NCBI GenBank assembly: GCA_947683425.1
Contig: CANTUQ010000008.1
Location: forward strand, 4,138,501 to 4,202,500
Reading direction: 5' to 3'
DNA: 64,000 nucleotides
DNA from: Excoecaria cochinchinensis
Lineage: Eukaryota > Streptophyta > Magnoliopsida > Malpighiales > Euphorbiaceae
Part shown: positions 11,712-25,456 of the stretch, piece by piece
How the letters are laid out: each line of letters opens with the position of its first letter
Numbering within the stretch: the first letter of the stretch is position 1
Program-made: the position numbers and the translations under genes
Notes under the pieces: generated by a model
What the model was told of the DNA's origin: nothing
The model's database searches: none
What the model saw: only the letters and a program-made list of their open reading frames with translations

Positions 11712-12243
11712 GAAATCTTATTATATTCAATTTTTTAAACACTTGTGGCAACTCAAATGCTGACTAGGATAATGTGTATAAAACACGCAATGTATACAGT
11801 GTAAATCAAAATTTATTGTGAAAAATTAATATAATATTAATATTTGTAACGGTAAAAAAATCAATTTCTTTAAATCCTTAACACATTATTCTTCTTCTTC
11901 TCATTCTTCTTCCTCTTCTATAAAATTCTCAGTATTCATAAATATCCATATTCTATAATCTGTAGGATTGAGAATTTTACAGAAGAAGAAAAATAATAAG
12001 GCGATTTGCTTGGACTATGAATTTTACAGAAGAAGAAGAAAAAGAATGAGAATAAAGAGAATAACGAGTTAGGGACGTAAAGAAATTGATTTTTTTATCG
12101 TTATATATATTAATATAATATTAATATTATATTAATTTTTTGCAATAAACTTTATTCATGTTGTACACTTGGGTGTTTTACACACGCTATCTATTTGAGT
12201 TGCTATAGGTGTTTAAAAAATTGAAGATAATAAGAATTTAAGT
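11712..12243. repeat. Foldback (long inverted repeat) element
   Basis: The left half (from ~11712) is an imperfect inverted copy of the right half (to ~12243). For example AATTTTTTAAACACTTGTGG near 11728 pairs with sequence near 12212, and TTAATATAATATTAATAT occurs in both arms. The centre has complementary pyrimidine- and purine-rich runs (11890-12060). A partial direct repeat of the right arm recurs at about 12360-12470. The left tip is directly beside the CACTA A terminus, so CACTA A may have inserted at or into it. Confidence 0.72.
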
Positions 12244-12604
12244 GTTAAATGTGGCTTAGATAAAGTTCGGATATCGGAATAACTTTTTTTACAAGTTCAG
12301 AACCATTTTGATGCTTTTAGCCATGCATGTTTTACACACGCAAGTCCAATTAGCATATGTTTTGATCAAAGTGTTAAAAAAGTTGAAGCAAATAAAAGTT
12401 CAAGTGTTAAATGTGGTTTTAGTAAAATTTAGATACCGGGAGGACTTTTTTGTACAAGTTTAGGTGTTAAATAATGGTTTTAGCCTATTTTAAAATTGAG
12501 AAAACTTTGCTCTTTTAGTGCTGTGGCATGCCACTAATCTGCTTATTCGAATATCGTGTATCAAAAGGTGTCAAAAGATGAGCAAATTTCTTTCAATTTT
12601 AAAA

Positions 12605-13055
12605 GGGATAAGGTGTGTTTTTGCCCTCAAACTATCAGAAATAGGGTGAAAATGCCCTTCAACTTTTTTGCGTCAGTTTTTATCCCTAATATCACTTAAA
12701 TGGATAAAAAATACCCTCATTTTGGATGAAAATTCTAGCTAGCAAATGGAGTTAATGGTAGCTAATCACACATCGACACATGTTAACTTGATTTGGGGTA
12801 AAACCGACCAAAATAAAGTTTAAGGGCATTTTCACACCCTTTCCCATAGTTTAAGGAAAAAACCCTTATAGCGTTGACACGTGTCAATGTATGATTGGCT
12901 TCCGTTAACTTCACTTGCCAGCTGGACTTTCCGTCCATCCCGAAAGTATTTTTCAAGCGTAAAACTGAGTTTAGGGGTAAAAACCAACAAAAAAAAAATT
13001 GAGGGCGTTTTCACCCTATTTTTGATAGTTTGAGGGCAAAAACACACCTTATCCC
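12605..13055. mobile_element. MULE-type MITE, 451 bp, 9-bp duplication ATTTTAAAA
   Basis: The terminal inverted repeats begin GGGATAAGGTGTG and remain similar for at least 50 bases. Flanks 12596-12604 and 13056-13064 are both ATTTTAAAA, a 9-bp target duplication diagnostic for Mutator-like transposition. No coding capacity is seen. The right half resembles, over about 200 bases, the end of the MULE at 52644, which carries a MuDR transposase relic. Confidence 0.92.
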
Positions 13056-13064
13056 ATTTTAAAA

Positions 13065-16000
13065 TATGAATGGTAAATTTGCACCAACTAAAATATTAAG
13101 GGTAAAATTGCACTTTTGCCAAATATTAAAGGCAAATTTATTCCTTTGGCCAAAAATACTATCTAAAAGATTCACCTAAATTGGTTGATAGTTAAAATTC
13201 ATAAATGATATAGCACTATTAGCTTATGACTTATGTTTATACAAATTAACCTAGCAAAAATTTTCTAAAAACTACATATTTTTCATTAAGAAATACAAAT
13301 TAAAAATATTAGGCTAATACATATTCTACCTCTTATATTTGTCTAAATAATTCATTTAATCATCTAAACTTTATGATCAACCACCTTAGCTTGACCCCTT
13401 AAACTTGTAAAATCGAGATATATTGGCCTCGTCACACATCATCTTCATTAGTTAAATCAACTCTCAATAGAGGTGCCATCTTGAGTACCCTACACACTAT
13501 TCTTTAAAAAAAGAAAAAACCATAAAAAAATACAAGTCTCTTTCTACCATTTGAACATATTGACTTTTTAAGCATCCTACTATACATCTTCTATTTGCAA
13601 AAATTATACCAATTTCACACCTGCACTTATAAAAAATGTACCATTTACCCACCTTAGTAAACCACTGCTAATTTAAAAACTCGTGTATTATAAACACACG
13701 GGTGACATTGCATTTTAACTAATTTTTTTACTGTTTGAAACTAATTTTTTGCACACCTATACTTTCTGAAAGACCTGACAATCGAGTTAGGTTAAATGGG
13801 TTTGGGTTTTGGATTTTTCTGGTCGGGTTACTTCTTTTTTCGAGCGCGTTTGGATCTAAGATCATAGTTAGGACTAGAGAACTTGACTGAAATCAAAAAT
13901 CAAGCAAAATTGTAAGCAACACGGTATATTTGGTTCATTTTTTTATTTAATCAATTTGATTTTGAAATAGAAATTCAACTATATCAATTTGATTTTTAGT
14001 ATCTAAAAACTACTAAAATCAAACTATTAGTAAAATTATGTCATTTTGTACCTTTTATATATTTATTTATATAAAAACCCTTAAGCCTATTCTTTTGTTT
14101 ATGCTTGTGTGTTGCTTCTCTCTCTTAATCGTCAGAAGCAAAATTTAATTAAACTAAACTTTGCAATGGTAATTAGAATAAAACGTTTTACCAGAGAAAG
14201 GAAGGAGATGCCTCTTTTTTAAGTTTGAGATATAATGATTTGATGAGAAAAAAATCAGAAGAGCATGATTATGCAGTGGTGATGATACAAGAATGTTTTT
14301 GATGAGTTGTGAGCAATAAAATGATATGAAACGGACACATATTAGGAAAAGAAATATGCAAATAATATAAATAGTGAAATACAATATATACTGTACACCA
14401 CTTAATTTTAATTTTCTATCACTTTTTTTTATTTATTTTTCTTTTATCTTTTGTTGATCAAAATTTAACAATTACACATTTCTCTTCTTTTTTTTTTAAA
14501 AAAAATAAATCTAATTTTTTATAAAAATTGAGATGGATATATTAATAAAATGGTGTAATGTGTATGTGTGTGTGTGTGTGTGTATGACATCAAATAAAAT
14601 TCAATTGAAAAAAAAAATTGAGTCATGGGTTTGAAATTGGGTCGGGTTTCATGTATTCTCGAGCATAATTTTTAATTTCGGGTTTGATCCTAAATCAAAT
14701 TTGACCCATTCAGGTTTTATTTGGGTTTAGGTCAATATTTTCAAGTGGGTTTTATTGGTAATATGACTTAAAGCCCATATGTAATAGGGTTTTGCCATAT
14801 AGATCAATTCATTTATGAATAATAAAGGCATTCTTTATTATATAGTACTTATTTTTCTTGCATTTGTTTGAGCAGGTCTTAAACTATTTAAATGAAATCC
14901 TTATTATATAAACACAGTACAAAAAGACAATCATAAAGAGTTCATGATAATGAGATGTCTATTATATGCAATTGTGTTAATATCTAAATAATCTCTAGTC
15001 ATAGTATTAACAAGATAAGATATTATTGTTATGGATAAATTCACATGTTGTACTTCTTTACTTCTCATAAGCTGTGAGTAATAAGATGCTTAGAGTTAAC
15101 ATGTGGATGCTTGTTAGAAGAATAACTACATTGAAGACCTATCATGAAAATCTTCACATGAATAAATAATCTATGTTGGTGAAGTTTCTCATCATATTAG
15201 TGGTGCAAGTATCCATGGGCTTGAGATTACCAAGGTATATTTAGCAATTGTGCTTTGCTTTGACTATATTACTTTTACCCTTATCAGAGGTAAAATATAA
15301 CTTAGAGATTGGGCATACCATGGTCTACTTGAATATAGTTGAATGATCAATAAAGTATTTACCTATCCTGATGAATAGTGAAGAGGTTATCCCATGCATC
15401 TTATTAAGTTTTCTTATTTGAAATCTTTGGTCAGAGTGAAATGCAAGAGTGAATAAGATTAACAAAGGCCATTTTAGAATAAAAAAAATACTTACTAGAT
15501 GTAACATATTGTGGGTTTAATCAGACAAACTTGATCAAGTTTTGATTTGACAAAAATCCATGCTCAAACCAGAATGAGATAATGGAATGGTAAAAGGACT
15601 AATTGCATGGTAACTATATATGGAACGGTAAAGTCAAGCTACTGACTTTCTATCACTTGGGTAGTTATCATGTTTGGCTAGAAGCCTATGATGATTACTA
15701 ATTTGCATAAGAATTTCAATTAAGAATTGACATAATGTTTTAAAAGAGTTTAAATCAAGTAATCCTAATTGAGCTAGGATTTCTAGTTATATTTTGTACT
15801 GTCAAACTGCATAAAAAACCCAAGGGATCACATACTTGCAATAAAGGATAAAAGGGTAAAATATGTAGTCTATTATGATACAAGATGTCATCATATAAAA
15901 TTGAAATGAAGGGGAAAAGAATATGGGCTTAAAAGCCCGAATCTGATGAGCAGAGAGATTTTGCATCCATATATAAGATGTGCACTAGCTTTAAATTCTT

Positions 16001-16212
16001 TAGTTGGGCCTTTTTGGACCTAATGGACATATGATATGTTTTATGGTAGTTATAAAAGTCATGTGCATGGATGGTGGGTTGGTCTAGTGCACACATAATT
16101 CAAGAAGTCAAAAGGGCATGGCATGGAGCTTTTTAGGCTTCTTTCTTTTGATGTATGGCCTATCTGAATTGTACATGGATTAACCCATACTATTAGGGTT
16201 GGGAGAATTATA
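13065..16212. other. Uncharacterised AT-rich sequence
   Basis: I find no gene or complete element here. A (GT)n run lies at 14566-14583. The part from roughly 14,860 to 16,212 may be the beginning of an LTR whose later parts lie at 18846-19026 and 28154-28341, because it is split by a solo LTR with a clean duplication and by CACTA B. I cannot place that LTR's left edge. Confidence 0.4.
14566..14583. repeat. (GT)n microsatellite
   Basis: Alternating T and G over about 18 bases, directly visible. Confidence 0.85.
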
Positions 16213-16217
16213 CATAT

Positions 16218-17742
16218 TGTAGACACCAAGTTCTGAGGCAGCTCAGATTAGTGTTACCCAATTATGATATTAATGCCTATTCTACAGGTGAAAAATTGAA
16301 AGTGCCGATTTATTTCCTTAGTTTTACAAATTTTGAAGTTTCTCTTTGACCAAAACTCTTTTGTATCTTTGACAGTTTTGAAAAAGTTTCAATAGGGTTT
16401 TAATGCAAAAAAAAAGGGTGACGGGTTTAGGTATTCCGAATAGTCTTGATTCTTTTGGCAATATTTTTGTCTATAGACCTCTAAATTGGGTGATTCCAAA
16501 TTCAGGTGAAACTTAAGACTTAGATATACAACTTCAATGAAGGGACTAAAACCTAATTACATTGATAAGATACCCAAAGTTAGGCTCGAACATTAGTGAC
16601 CTGAATTTGTCCCCGATTTTTAACCTTTATGTACTAATTTGGGCATAATTCCTTCTATAGAACTCATTTTAGGGTGAATCTAATTTTGTTGGAATCTAGA
16701 CCCATATTGGAGAAACTTTTATAAGTAATCATGACCTAATTCTCTCTATATTATTCCCATTAATGTTTCAAAGACGGGATATCAATTTTGTCCTTGAAGG
16801 ATACCCGAGAACAGTCTGAGTAATTTGGCCATAAATCCTATTCTAAAAATACAAATGAGTTGATTCTTGATTTGTTGGAAAGCAAGGACAGATCGAGGGG
16901 AACATTTATTAAGAGACAACTAGGCCTAAAAATGTCATTTTTGAGGACAAAAATAGGGATATATTTCTGACTGGAGAATCTGCACTCATATGAGGCATGC
17001 CCGTCCCTCCCTCCACACCTAATAGCCAAAATGACATTTTATCCACCCAAAAATCTTGGAAAATCAACTCAAAAGGCATATTTTAAGGGGATTTCAGGAT
17101 TTCAAATTCAAATAAGGTATATTGCTTAGGATTTGTTGCCTAAACTTAAGAGAAAAACCTAGTAAATCAAGGGTAAACCTAGGGAATCTAGGATTTTCCC
17201 TCTTGTGTTGATATAAAAAGAAAGAGAAAAGAAAGAGGAGGAGGAACTTTATTTTGCATCCAAAAATTCTTAGAGAGAAAAGGCTTTTAGAAAAAAATCA
17301 TATTTTTCTAAAAACTAAAGGCTTCTTGAGATAGAGAAATTGATTCTTTGTTCCTGAAAATTAAATCTTTTCATTATTTTTTCTTAAACAAGTTTTGAGA
17401 GAAAACTAAGATTTCTAAAGAGAGAAATTAGTTCATCTATCTTTTTTTTAATCAATCTTTTTGTGGAATTTCGAGGAGAAAATCAAAAGCATTCTTTTTT
17501 TCCATTGTTCTATAATCTGAAAATAAATATTCTGGGCTCGATTTTATTTATTTTATTTATTATATTTTTTGTTTACAATTAATTAATCACCATGTAGATT
17601 TTTGGATCAATTGATTATTTATTTATTTTATGTGATTTTAGTTATAGATCTAACATTCTATAGCATTTTATTTTTTTTTATTATTATGTTGCTTTTTTTT
17701 ATTCTATTTATTTACTTGATTGTTCATCAGCTATTTTTTTTA

Positions 17743-17825
<83 letters not shown>

Positions 17826-18845
17826 GTGTGTTAATTTATTAATCTGTTAATTTATTTGTTTTATGATATCATTAATTTATTTGTCATTCATATGCACTTT
17901 ATTTCATTTTATTTATATTTTCGGTATGTATTATTTTTATTCATTTTATTTATTTATTTTTATTTATTGTGTCTCTAATAATTCATTTTCTTGTCTTTTT
18001 GGCATGAACACCTCGCATATATGCATTTCCCTATGAATGGAGATGAGGCTACTTTGGTTTGATTGGTTGTTTTGTATTTTTTTAGTATTTATTTTCTTTT
18101 AGCTTGCTATTTATTATTTTAGCTTGACTTGTAAAGAAAATAATTTTCTTATGCACATTAAAATAAAAAATTACAAAAATATTTATATTTAATAAAAATT
18201 GAATTTTTCTAATAAAAATAGGACCAATGTCCTAATTTTCTCTCCAAAATATCATTTCAAAAGGAGAGTTCATTTTTCTAAAAAATGGGATCATTCATCT
18301 CAATTTTTTTCAATACCATCAAAAGAACTCTTTCGTTTTTGTAAATATGCATGCGGAAACTAATGTTCCCATCTAAATAAATTCCTCGGCTTTAAGTATG
18401 TATTTCATTCCTTTTTTTATAAATTTTGTATTTATTGGGGGATTGTATTTTTGTCCCATTCTTTTGTAAGTTATTTTACTTATTTATCATTTTCCTTACT
18501 GCTTGTAATGTGTTTTATTTTAATTGCACAAATGTGTGAGATGAGAGATGAAAATTTAATACTTAAATAACTCATTTATAATTAACTAAGGCATCAATAA
18601 GAGTGATGCCTCGAACCAACTTTAGTTTAGACCCCACGCGGTTAGACGAACTTTCCCAATATTTTATTGGGTGGCGATTTTAAAATACCTCAAGGTGTCC
18701 CAAGGTTTCATGGGATTAAATCAACTTTCTCAATATTCTATTGGGTAGTGATTCCAAAATATCTCATGGTGCCCAAGATTAGACACGGACCCTCTCTCGG
18801 ACCCTAAAAGCGAGCCTAGGACACTCGGGTTCGGCGCACGTTACA
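16218..18845 (+). repeat. Solo LTR of a Tat/Ogre-type Ty3-gypsy element, duplication CATAT
   Basis: It starts TGTAGACACCAAGTTC, close to the LTR start of the Tat element at 33290, and ends GGTTCGGCGCACGTTACA, close to that element's LTR end. Flanks 16213-16217 and 18846-18850 are both CATAT. There is no internal region, so this is the product of recombination between two LTRs. It contains a long (ATT)n tract. Confidence 0.92.
17744..17824. repeat. (ATT)n microsatellite, about 27 units
   Basis: Uninterrupted ATT repeat inside the solo LTR. Confidence 0.95.
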
Positions 18846-18850
18846 CATAT

Positions 18851-19026
18851 ATAAAACCCTAATTAGAGAATGGTAAGCAAGTTACATACTATTCTAAGGT
18901 AGTTAAGATTTTATTATCTCTTTATATTCTCTCTAGCCGAATTCCTTTGCTAGTATATAGGATATTTCGGCTCATATATCATGTCCAAGAATTTGGTTCT
19001 TTCATCCCTTATATTGATGTGGATAC
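18851..19026 (+). repeat. Host sequence between solo LTR and CACTA B (possible LTR fragment)
   Basis: The interval begins with a TATA-like ATATATAAAACCC once the CATAT duplication is removed. Together with 28154-28341 and the primer site at 28343 it may be part of a Copia-type LTR split by CACTA B. This rests on position only. Confidence 0.35.
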
Positions 19027-19029
19027 AAC

Positions 19030-19490
19030 CACTACGAGAAAAAGTATTAATACCGATGGAATTTTACCGACGGAATAAAAACCGTCGCTAAATAGCGACG
19101 GAATAAGCATTCCGTCGCTAAAATTGCGACGGACAACAAAGTCCGTCGCGAAAAAGGCGCCAAACATTCCCTCCAGAAATTGCGACAGAAATTAGCAACG
19201 AATATATAAATCCGTCTTCATAAAAAAAATTAATTTCCGTTTAGCGACGGAGTTAGAAATCGTCGCTAAATTTAGCGACGGATATCTAAGTCCATCGTGA
19301 AAAAAAAATAAGAATTAAAAAATAAAATAATTTTAGCGACGGAATTACTATTCTGCCGCTAATTACCGACGGAATTATATTTCCGTCGTTATTTTTAGCG
19401 ACGAAAATAGATTTCGCCGCTAATTACCGACGGAATGCGATTTTCGTCGCTATATTTAGCGACGAAAATTGCATTCCGTCGGAAAATCTG
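19030..19490 (+). repeat. 5' terminus and subterminal repeats of CACTA B
   Basis: After the terminus, TAGCGACGGA and its complement TCCGTCGCTA recur in inverted pairs to about 19475. These should be the recognition sites for the element's DNA-binding protein. Confidence 0.88.
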
Positions 19491-19514
19491 AATTAAAATC
19501 AGATTTAACACCCA

Positions 19515-19840
19515 TTTCCCCCGATCCTCTCTCTCTCCTCCCTCTCCCCTCACTGTGCCCTCCGGTGTCCGATCCCCTGCCCTCTCGCCGCCGACGACAA
19601 CCCCTCCCCTCCGTTCGCCGGTCTCCTCCCCTCCTCCTCTTCCTCCTCTCTTCCCTCCCTTCTCTCTTTTTTTCCCGCTCCGATCTTCCCTTCTTCTTCC
19701 CTCCCTGCCATGCGCCTTCTCTTCTTCGCCGCCGTCGACCGCCGCTGCTCCGGCGTTGGCTTCCTCTCCTCCTCAGCCTGGTCGACCTCCCTCCTCCTCC
19801 TCTCCTCTCCTCCGGCGTCTGGTAAGCCGATCTGCCCCTA
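19515..19840 (+). promoter_or_regulatory. GC-rich non-coding first exon/promoter block of CACTA B
   Basis: A C/T-rich, CpG-rich block of about 320 bases ends in a good splice donor (CTG|GTAAGC, intron from 19822). A matching acceptor (AACAG) lies at 21595-21596, 14 bases before the transposase ATG. I read this as a 5' untranslated exon plus promoter, with a ~1.8-kb leader intron. Overlapping open frames of 99 and 118 codons are Pro/Leu/Ser/Arg low-complexity products of the base composition, not genes. Confidence 0.6.
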
Positions 19841-19871
19841 GCTATTTTTTTTAATTATTATTATTATTATT

Positions 19872-20314
19872 AGACATACTAAAAATGAAGTCTGTAAAAG
19901 AATAATAATAATAAAGAAATTATGAAATTTAAGGATAAGATGCCTAATTGGAAATATTAGGGGAAAGGGCCAAACAGAAGAGTATGGTTTTTACTATTAT
20001 TGCTTCTGTTCTCTATTTTGCATCCTGCTGTTGCCGTTGTTTGGCCATATGGTTACTAGTTTTATCGTCTAACATATTTTTGGTACAATGAGCTCAATAA
20101 TTAGGTGAAAAGTACTTGCTTGAACATGATTAATATAACCATGTTCAACCATTAAAACAAGAATTAGTAGTTCACAATCCAATGTTTGTCTCAGACATAC
20201 TAAAAATGAAGTCTGTAAAAGAATAATAATAATAAAGAAATTATGAAATTTAAGGATAAGATGCCTAATTGGAAATATTAGGGGAAAGGGCCAAACAGAA
20301 GAGTATGGTTTTTC
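19872..20314 (+). repeat. 122-bp direct duplication in the leader intron of CACTA B
   Basis: 19872-19993 and 20193-20314 are nearly identical (both begin AGACATACTAAAAATGAAGT). They are separated by about 200 bases of other sequence, including a (TAATAA)-rich run within each copy. Confidence 0.88.
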
Positions 20315-21610
20315 TGAAAACGATTAGTTTGTATTGAGTAATCGGATGTGGAAGTTTTTGCTGGAAAGAAATAGCCAATACAAAGAAAAACAAATTTTGT
20401 TGACTTGAACAAGACATTTCTATAAAGAAAATATGGTAAATTATTTTGGCTAATACTCGCCATATTTACAATACTTTGTTATAAATTTCAATTCATATAT
20501 AGAAAATTAAAGTTGAAAATTAGTTTTGGTATCTGTTAATATTTCTCTATTTTTGTTGAATAATTTTCAGTGGTTCTAATAAAGTGATTGTTCATCTTTA
20601 GAATTAAAATTGCACTAAACTCCATATAAGTGACAAGGACAAAGCAACATCAAAAAGGAGGTGGACACCACAACCTTTAACACTCTTATATTAAAGAATT
20701 AAAATGAAAGTTTTGCAATCACAGCCGTTTGATCTTTATAACAATTTGATTAGACAATTGGATATTCGTGGGCCAATTTTGGTAAAACTTGGCATTTCTC
20801 TGCAGTCTGCTTATGTTACAAGACAAATTTCATGACTATTATTAGTCTACTACTTCCAGTGTCCAATTAAAGTAGCTAGCTAACTGCTACTCAATATATC
20901 TTTGTCTAATTCTGTTGAGCTAAGCACGCTTAACATTTCCCCAACTTTTTTGGAACTCTAATATAATTCTTTCTGCCCCTCTACATTTCCAATTTTATAT
21001 TAATTTAACTCCCCAATTTAGTAATCCAATTTTCAAATAACTGGGCAATTAAAAAAAAAACCAATAAATATCATAATATTTGAGTAGGTTGTTAGAATTA
21101 ATTTAAATTAGTTATGTTAATTAAATATTTTGTTATTTTTAAAAAATACAATGAATTAATTAGTGTTAATTGTTGTTAGAATGTTAAACATTTGTTGAAA
21201 TAGATTATTGTTAGTGTTATTAATATATTAGGATTATGGTTAATTAATAAAATGACAAATTAAAATAATAATTTGATTTATACTTAATTTTATTATGTGA
21301 ACCAAACTCAATTTAATTTGATTAAATTAAGAAAATATTATTACTATAATTATTATTATTATCACTATTATAATATAGGTTATTACTATAAATTTGTATT
21401 TTTTTTTTGTTTTCAGCATAATAATCCGTATAACTTTTGTTTAATTGACTAGCAATTGTCGTAATTAATCATGTATTTAATATAAAAGTAGTTATATTTT
21501 GAGTTGCTAGCATTATTGTCTAATATATTAAGTTTTTATTTTTTTGAATTAGATTTTTATAATTCTATTTGAGATGGCTCCTTGTTCATGTAACAGTTTT
21601 GGAATTAATT

Positions 21611-24600
21611 ATGAGTAACGTAGATAGATCTTGGATGTATAGACGAAAAACAAGAGATGGTTACATTAATCCTGAATTTGTGGAAAGGGTTCAGTCGTTT
21701 ATTGAATATGCCAGTTCTCAACCTGCATATATGGACGGGGCTAAAATAAGATGTCCATGCAAAAAGTGCCAACATCTTAGTTATCTGTCAGTCGATGAAC
21801 TGTATTTTCACCTGTTACGAAAGGGATTTGTGCAAAATTATTTTGAGTGGACACGACACGGAAAAACATCAATCTGTAGTACATCGAGTGGAAATGTGGG
21901 TAACATGTGGACAACTGTGGGTGAATTTGAAAGAGAGGGAATTTGTAGCCGATGATGTAGGGGTGACTGATAATCCATACGTTCAAATGGTTTACGATGC
22001 AGCTGGCCATGATTTTAGGGAAAGTACACCGATGCTGGAAGAACCCAACGAAAATGCAACAAAATTTTATGATTTGCTAAATTCAGCTGATCAGGAGTTA
22101 TTGCCAGGCTGCGATAACATGACTCAGTTATCTTCTGTAGCTCGGATATTGAATATAAAATTCGAGCAACATATTTCAGATCGAGGTTTTGACCAAATTC
22201 TTACTTGGTACAATGAATCATTGCCTCCTGACCATAAAATGATTGATAATTTGTACAATGTGAAGAAACTAATCAGTGGTTTAGGTTTGCCTGTTGAGAA
22301 AATTGACTGTTGTCGGTTGGGATGTATGTTGTTTTGGAGGGATGACATCAATTTATAAGAGTGCAAATTTTGCAGTCAACCTAGGTACAAATCTAAAAGT
22401 GGTGGTAATCGGCAGAGATTGGTACCTTGGAAACGTATGTATTTTTTTCCATTGACTCCCAGGCTTCAAAGACTATATGCATCCGAAGTTACTGCACCCC
22501 ACATGAGATGGCATGACGAGCACGAAAGTACAGATGGAATAATGAGCCATCCATCCGATGCAGTTGCATGGAAACATTTCAATAACACCCATGCTGATTT
22601 TGCTGCTGAATCTCGAAATGTTCGGCTGTGTTTGAACACTGACGGATTTCAACCTTTTGGTCAATCAGGGCAACAATATTCGTCATGGCCAATCATAATT
22701 ACTCCATATAATTTGCCTCCATGGATGTGTATGAAAGAGGCATATATGTTCTTGACAGTTATTATTCCAGGACCTAGAAATCCAAAGCACAGAATTGATG
22801 TATATTTGTAGCCGTTGATTTATGAGTTGCAACAGCTTTGGGATGTCGGTGTTGAAACATATGATGCATCACTTAAACAGAATTTCATGATGAAAGCGGC
22901 ATTAATGTGGACGGTCAGTGACTTCCCTGCCTATGCTATGTTGTCGGGTTAGAGCACGGCTGGAAAACTAGCATGTCCTTACTGTGGCGACGATTCAGAT
23001 GCGTTTTATCTTCAACATGGGTGCAAAACTTCTTGGTTTGACAACCACAGGAAATTCCTTCCACCTGATCACCCGTTTCGACGGAAAAAGAACAAATTTC
23101 TTAAGAATAGAGTTGTTCTTGCTAGTCCTCCAGTTATCAGAAGCAGTGAGCAAATTTTACAAGACATTGATGAGTTGGGTTTACTTAAGGTAACAAAAGT
23201 TGATGCTGATGAAGTTAATGGAAGAATCAACAAAAACTTTGGTTGGAGGAAAAGAAGCATTTTTTGGGATTTGCCGTATTGGAAAACTAATTTGTTACGG
23301 CATAATCTAGATGTGATGCACATTAAAATTTTTTTTTTTTTGATAATGTGTTCAACACCATTATGAATATAGAAGGGAAGACCAAGGACAATTCAAAATC
23401 ACGAGCGGATTTAAAGTTGTTATGTAGAAGGCCTGAGTTAGATAAATATTTCTTAACCGGAAAATACCCCAAAGCATGCTATACTTTGGACAAAAAACAA
23501 AAGAAAGTCTTGTGTGATTGGTTAAGAGGACTAAAGTTTCCGGATGGTTACGTCTCCAATTTGGCAAGGTGCGTCGACATGAGAAAGTACAAATTATTCG
23601 GTATGAAAAGTCATGATTGTCATGTTTTCATGCAGAGGCTACTCCCAATAGCATTTCGAGAGTTATTGCCGACAAAAGTGTGGGAAGCTATAACAGAGCT
23701 AAGTATGTTTTTCAGAACATTAACGTCCTGCGAGATAAGTGCTGCAGATATGGCAAGATTGGAAATAGAAATTCCAGTAATCCTGTGCAAACTTGAAGCA
23801 ATATTTCCTCTAAGTTTTTTTGACTGTATGGAGCATCTCCCCGTGCATTTAGCACATGAGGCGAAACTCGCTGGTCCGGTTCAATATCGTTGGATGTATC
23901 CATTTGAGCGGTAACTATCTATGACTTTCCATTGTAATTATATTATACCTTTGTATACTAATTAATGGCATTAAGATATATCATGTAGGTATTTGTTTCA
24001 CTTGAAGAAGAACGTAAAAAATAAAGCTAGAGTTGAAGGTTCAATATGTAATGCTTATTTGGTCGAAGAAGCAAGTACTTTTTGTTCGCATTATTTTGAG
24101 CCTCATATACACACGAGACAGCGGAAAGTACCACGTAATGATGATGGCGGGGCATCAAGTAATCAGGACGGAAACTTATCCATTTTTACATATCCTGGGC
24201 GTTTACATGGCCGTTCAATAAGGAAAATGCTAATAGAGGATGAATTAATAGCGGCCCATAGTTATATTTTATTGAATTGCGAGGAAGTTCGTCCTTATGT
24301 TAGGTAAGGTTAATATATACGCTACATTGTGATATATTGTTTTACTATGTAAAGAGTGTAATATATAAATTGATATTGGCATTTTAGATTATTTGAGGAA
24401 TGGATACGGGAGCTAATGCCTGAGAAAAATGAAAATGAGGTGAACAAGGAAGTCGAAAAGCACTTTCATGATTGGTTCAAGACATATGTAAGTTGTGATT
24501 TTCACCATATATGTCTATACATACATGAATATATGAAATATATGATTGCATTGATGTTAGCTTATTGGAATATGTAGGCATCAACAAATGCAATTGACAA

Positions 24601-25318
24601 CAACTGCATCACTGATCTTGCAAAAGGACCTTTGCGATATGTTAAATCATTTTCGGTGTATTTCGTGAATGGATATAAATTTCATACACAGAGTCATGGT
24701 CATAACAAAGAAACGGTAAACAATGGGGTTTGCATTCAAGGAGAGTTGATGGATTATTATGGGCAAATTGTTGATATAATTGAAGTCGAGTATCCCGCGT
24801 TGCCAATAAAACATTGTGTATTATTCAAGTGCGAATGGTATGATCCAACTATTAACGTGGGAACAAAAATACATACCAGATACAATTTAGTTGAAGTCAA
24901 CCAGCGTAGAAGATTGAGGAACTTTGAACCATTTGTGTTGGCAATGCAAGTGGGCCAGGTATATTATGTCTCCTATCCAAGCGTAAAGCGAGACAGATCG
25001 GAATGGTTTGCAGCGTGCAAAGTTAAACCAAGAGGCATTTATAAAAGGAAAGGCACCGGACAAAGTGAACGTTCTGAAAATAATGATGCATTTCAGGAGG
25101 AAGAACCGGAAGTTCATGAAATCAACAACTCTCTGCATTTTGAAGATAACGAACCATTGAACTATGCGGACAATGAATTTGTTGACATTGATGGTGAGGA
25201 TGATGAAGAAACTTTGGTTGGCCATGGATCTGATGACGAGCCAAAATTTTCCTCTTATACATCGGAAAATGAGGATGATTTGAATTACGATTTACAGCTT
25301 AGTGACGATAGCGAATAA
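21611..25318 (+). pseudogene. TNP2-type CACTA transposase pseudogene (element B), four exons
   Basis: Exons inferred from splice sites: 21611-23910, 23989-24303, 24388-24487 and 24578-25318, all joints keeping frame. Order of parts: N-terminal Cys-rich segment (CPCKKCQ), Transposase_21 core (LNTDGFQPFG at ~22630, LDVMHI at ~23310), DUF4218-like segment (~23750-23910), DUF4216-like segment in exon 4 (~24770-25030) and a very acidic C-terminus rich in Asp/Glu. The frame is broken near 21930 by a frameshift, and by stops at 22356, 22809 and 22950, where glutamine or tryptophan codons are expected (C-to-T type changes). Further shifts occur near 23000 and in a T-run at ~23333. The protein would bind and cut the CACTA ends; this copy cannot. 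Confidence 0.9.
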
Positions 25319-25456
25319 TTTGTTTAACTACTTGCTTATCATGTGAGACTAATTAATATTGCACTGACTTGGATATTAATTTAATATGTTTATTACAATG
25401 TAATTATTTTCTATTATCTGACAATATGCATTTTTCTTATAATGGCAGGTTGAAAA

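Noticed and set aside
17602..17850. 82-codon frame with a poly-isoleucine tail
   Set aside because: It is the translation of the (ATT)n microsatellite.
19469..19854. Open frames of 118 and 99 codons in the GC-rich block
   Set aside because: Products are Pro/Leu/Ser/Arg low-complexity in two overlapping frames, explained by C/T-rich composition; a splice donor ends the block.
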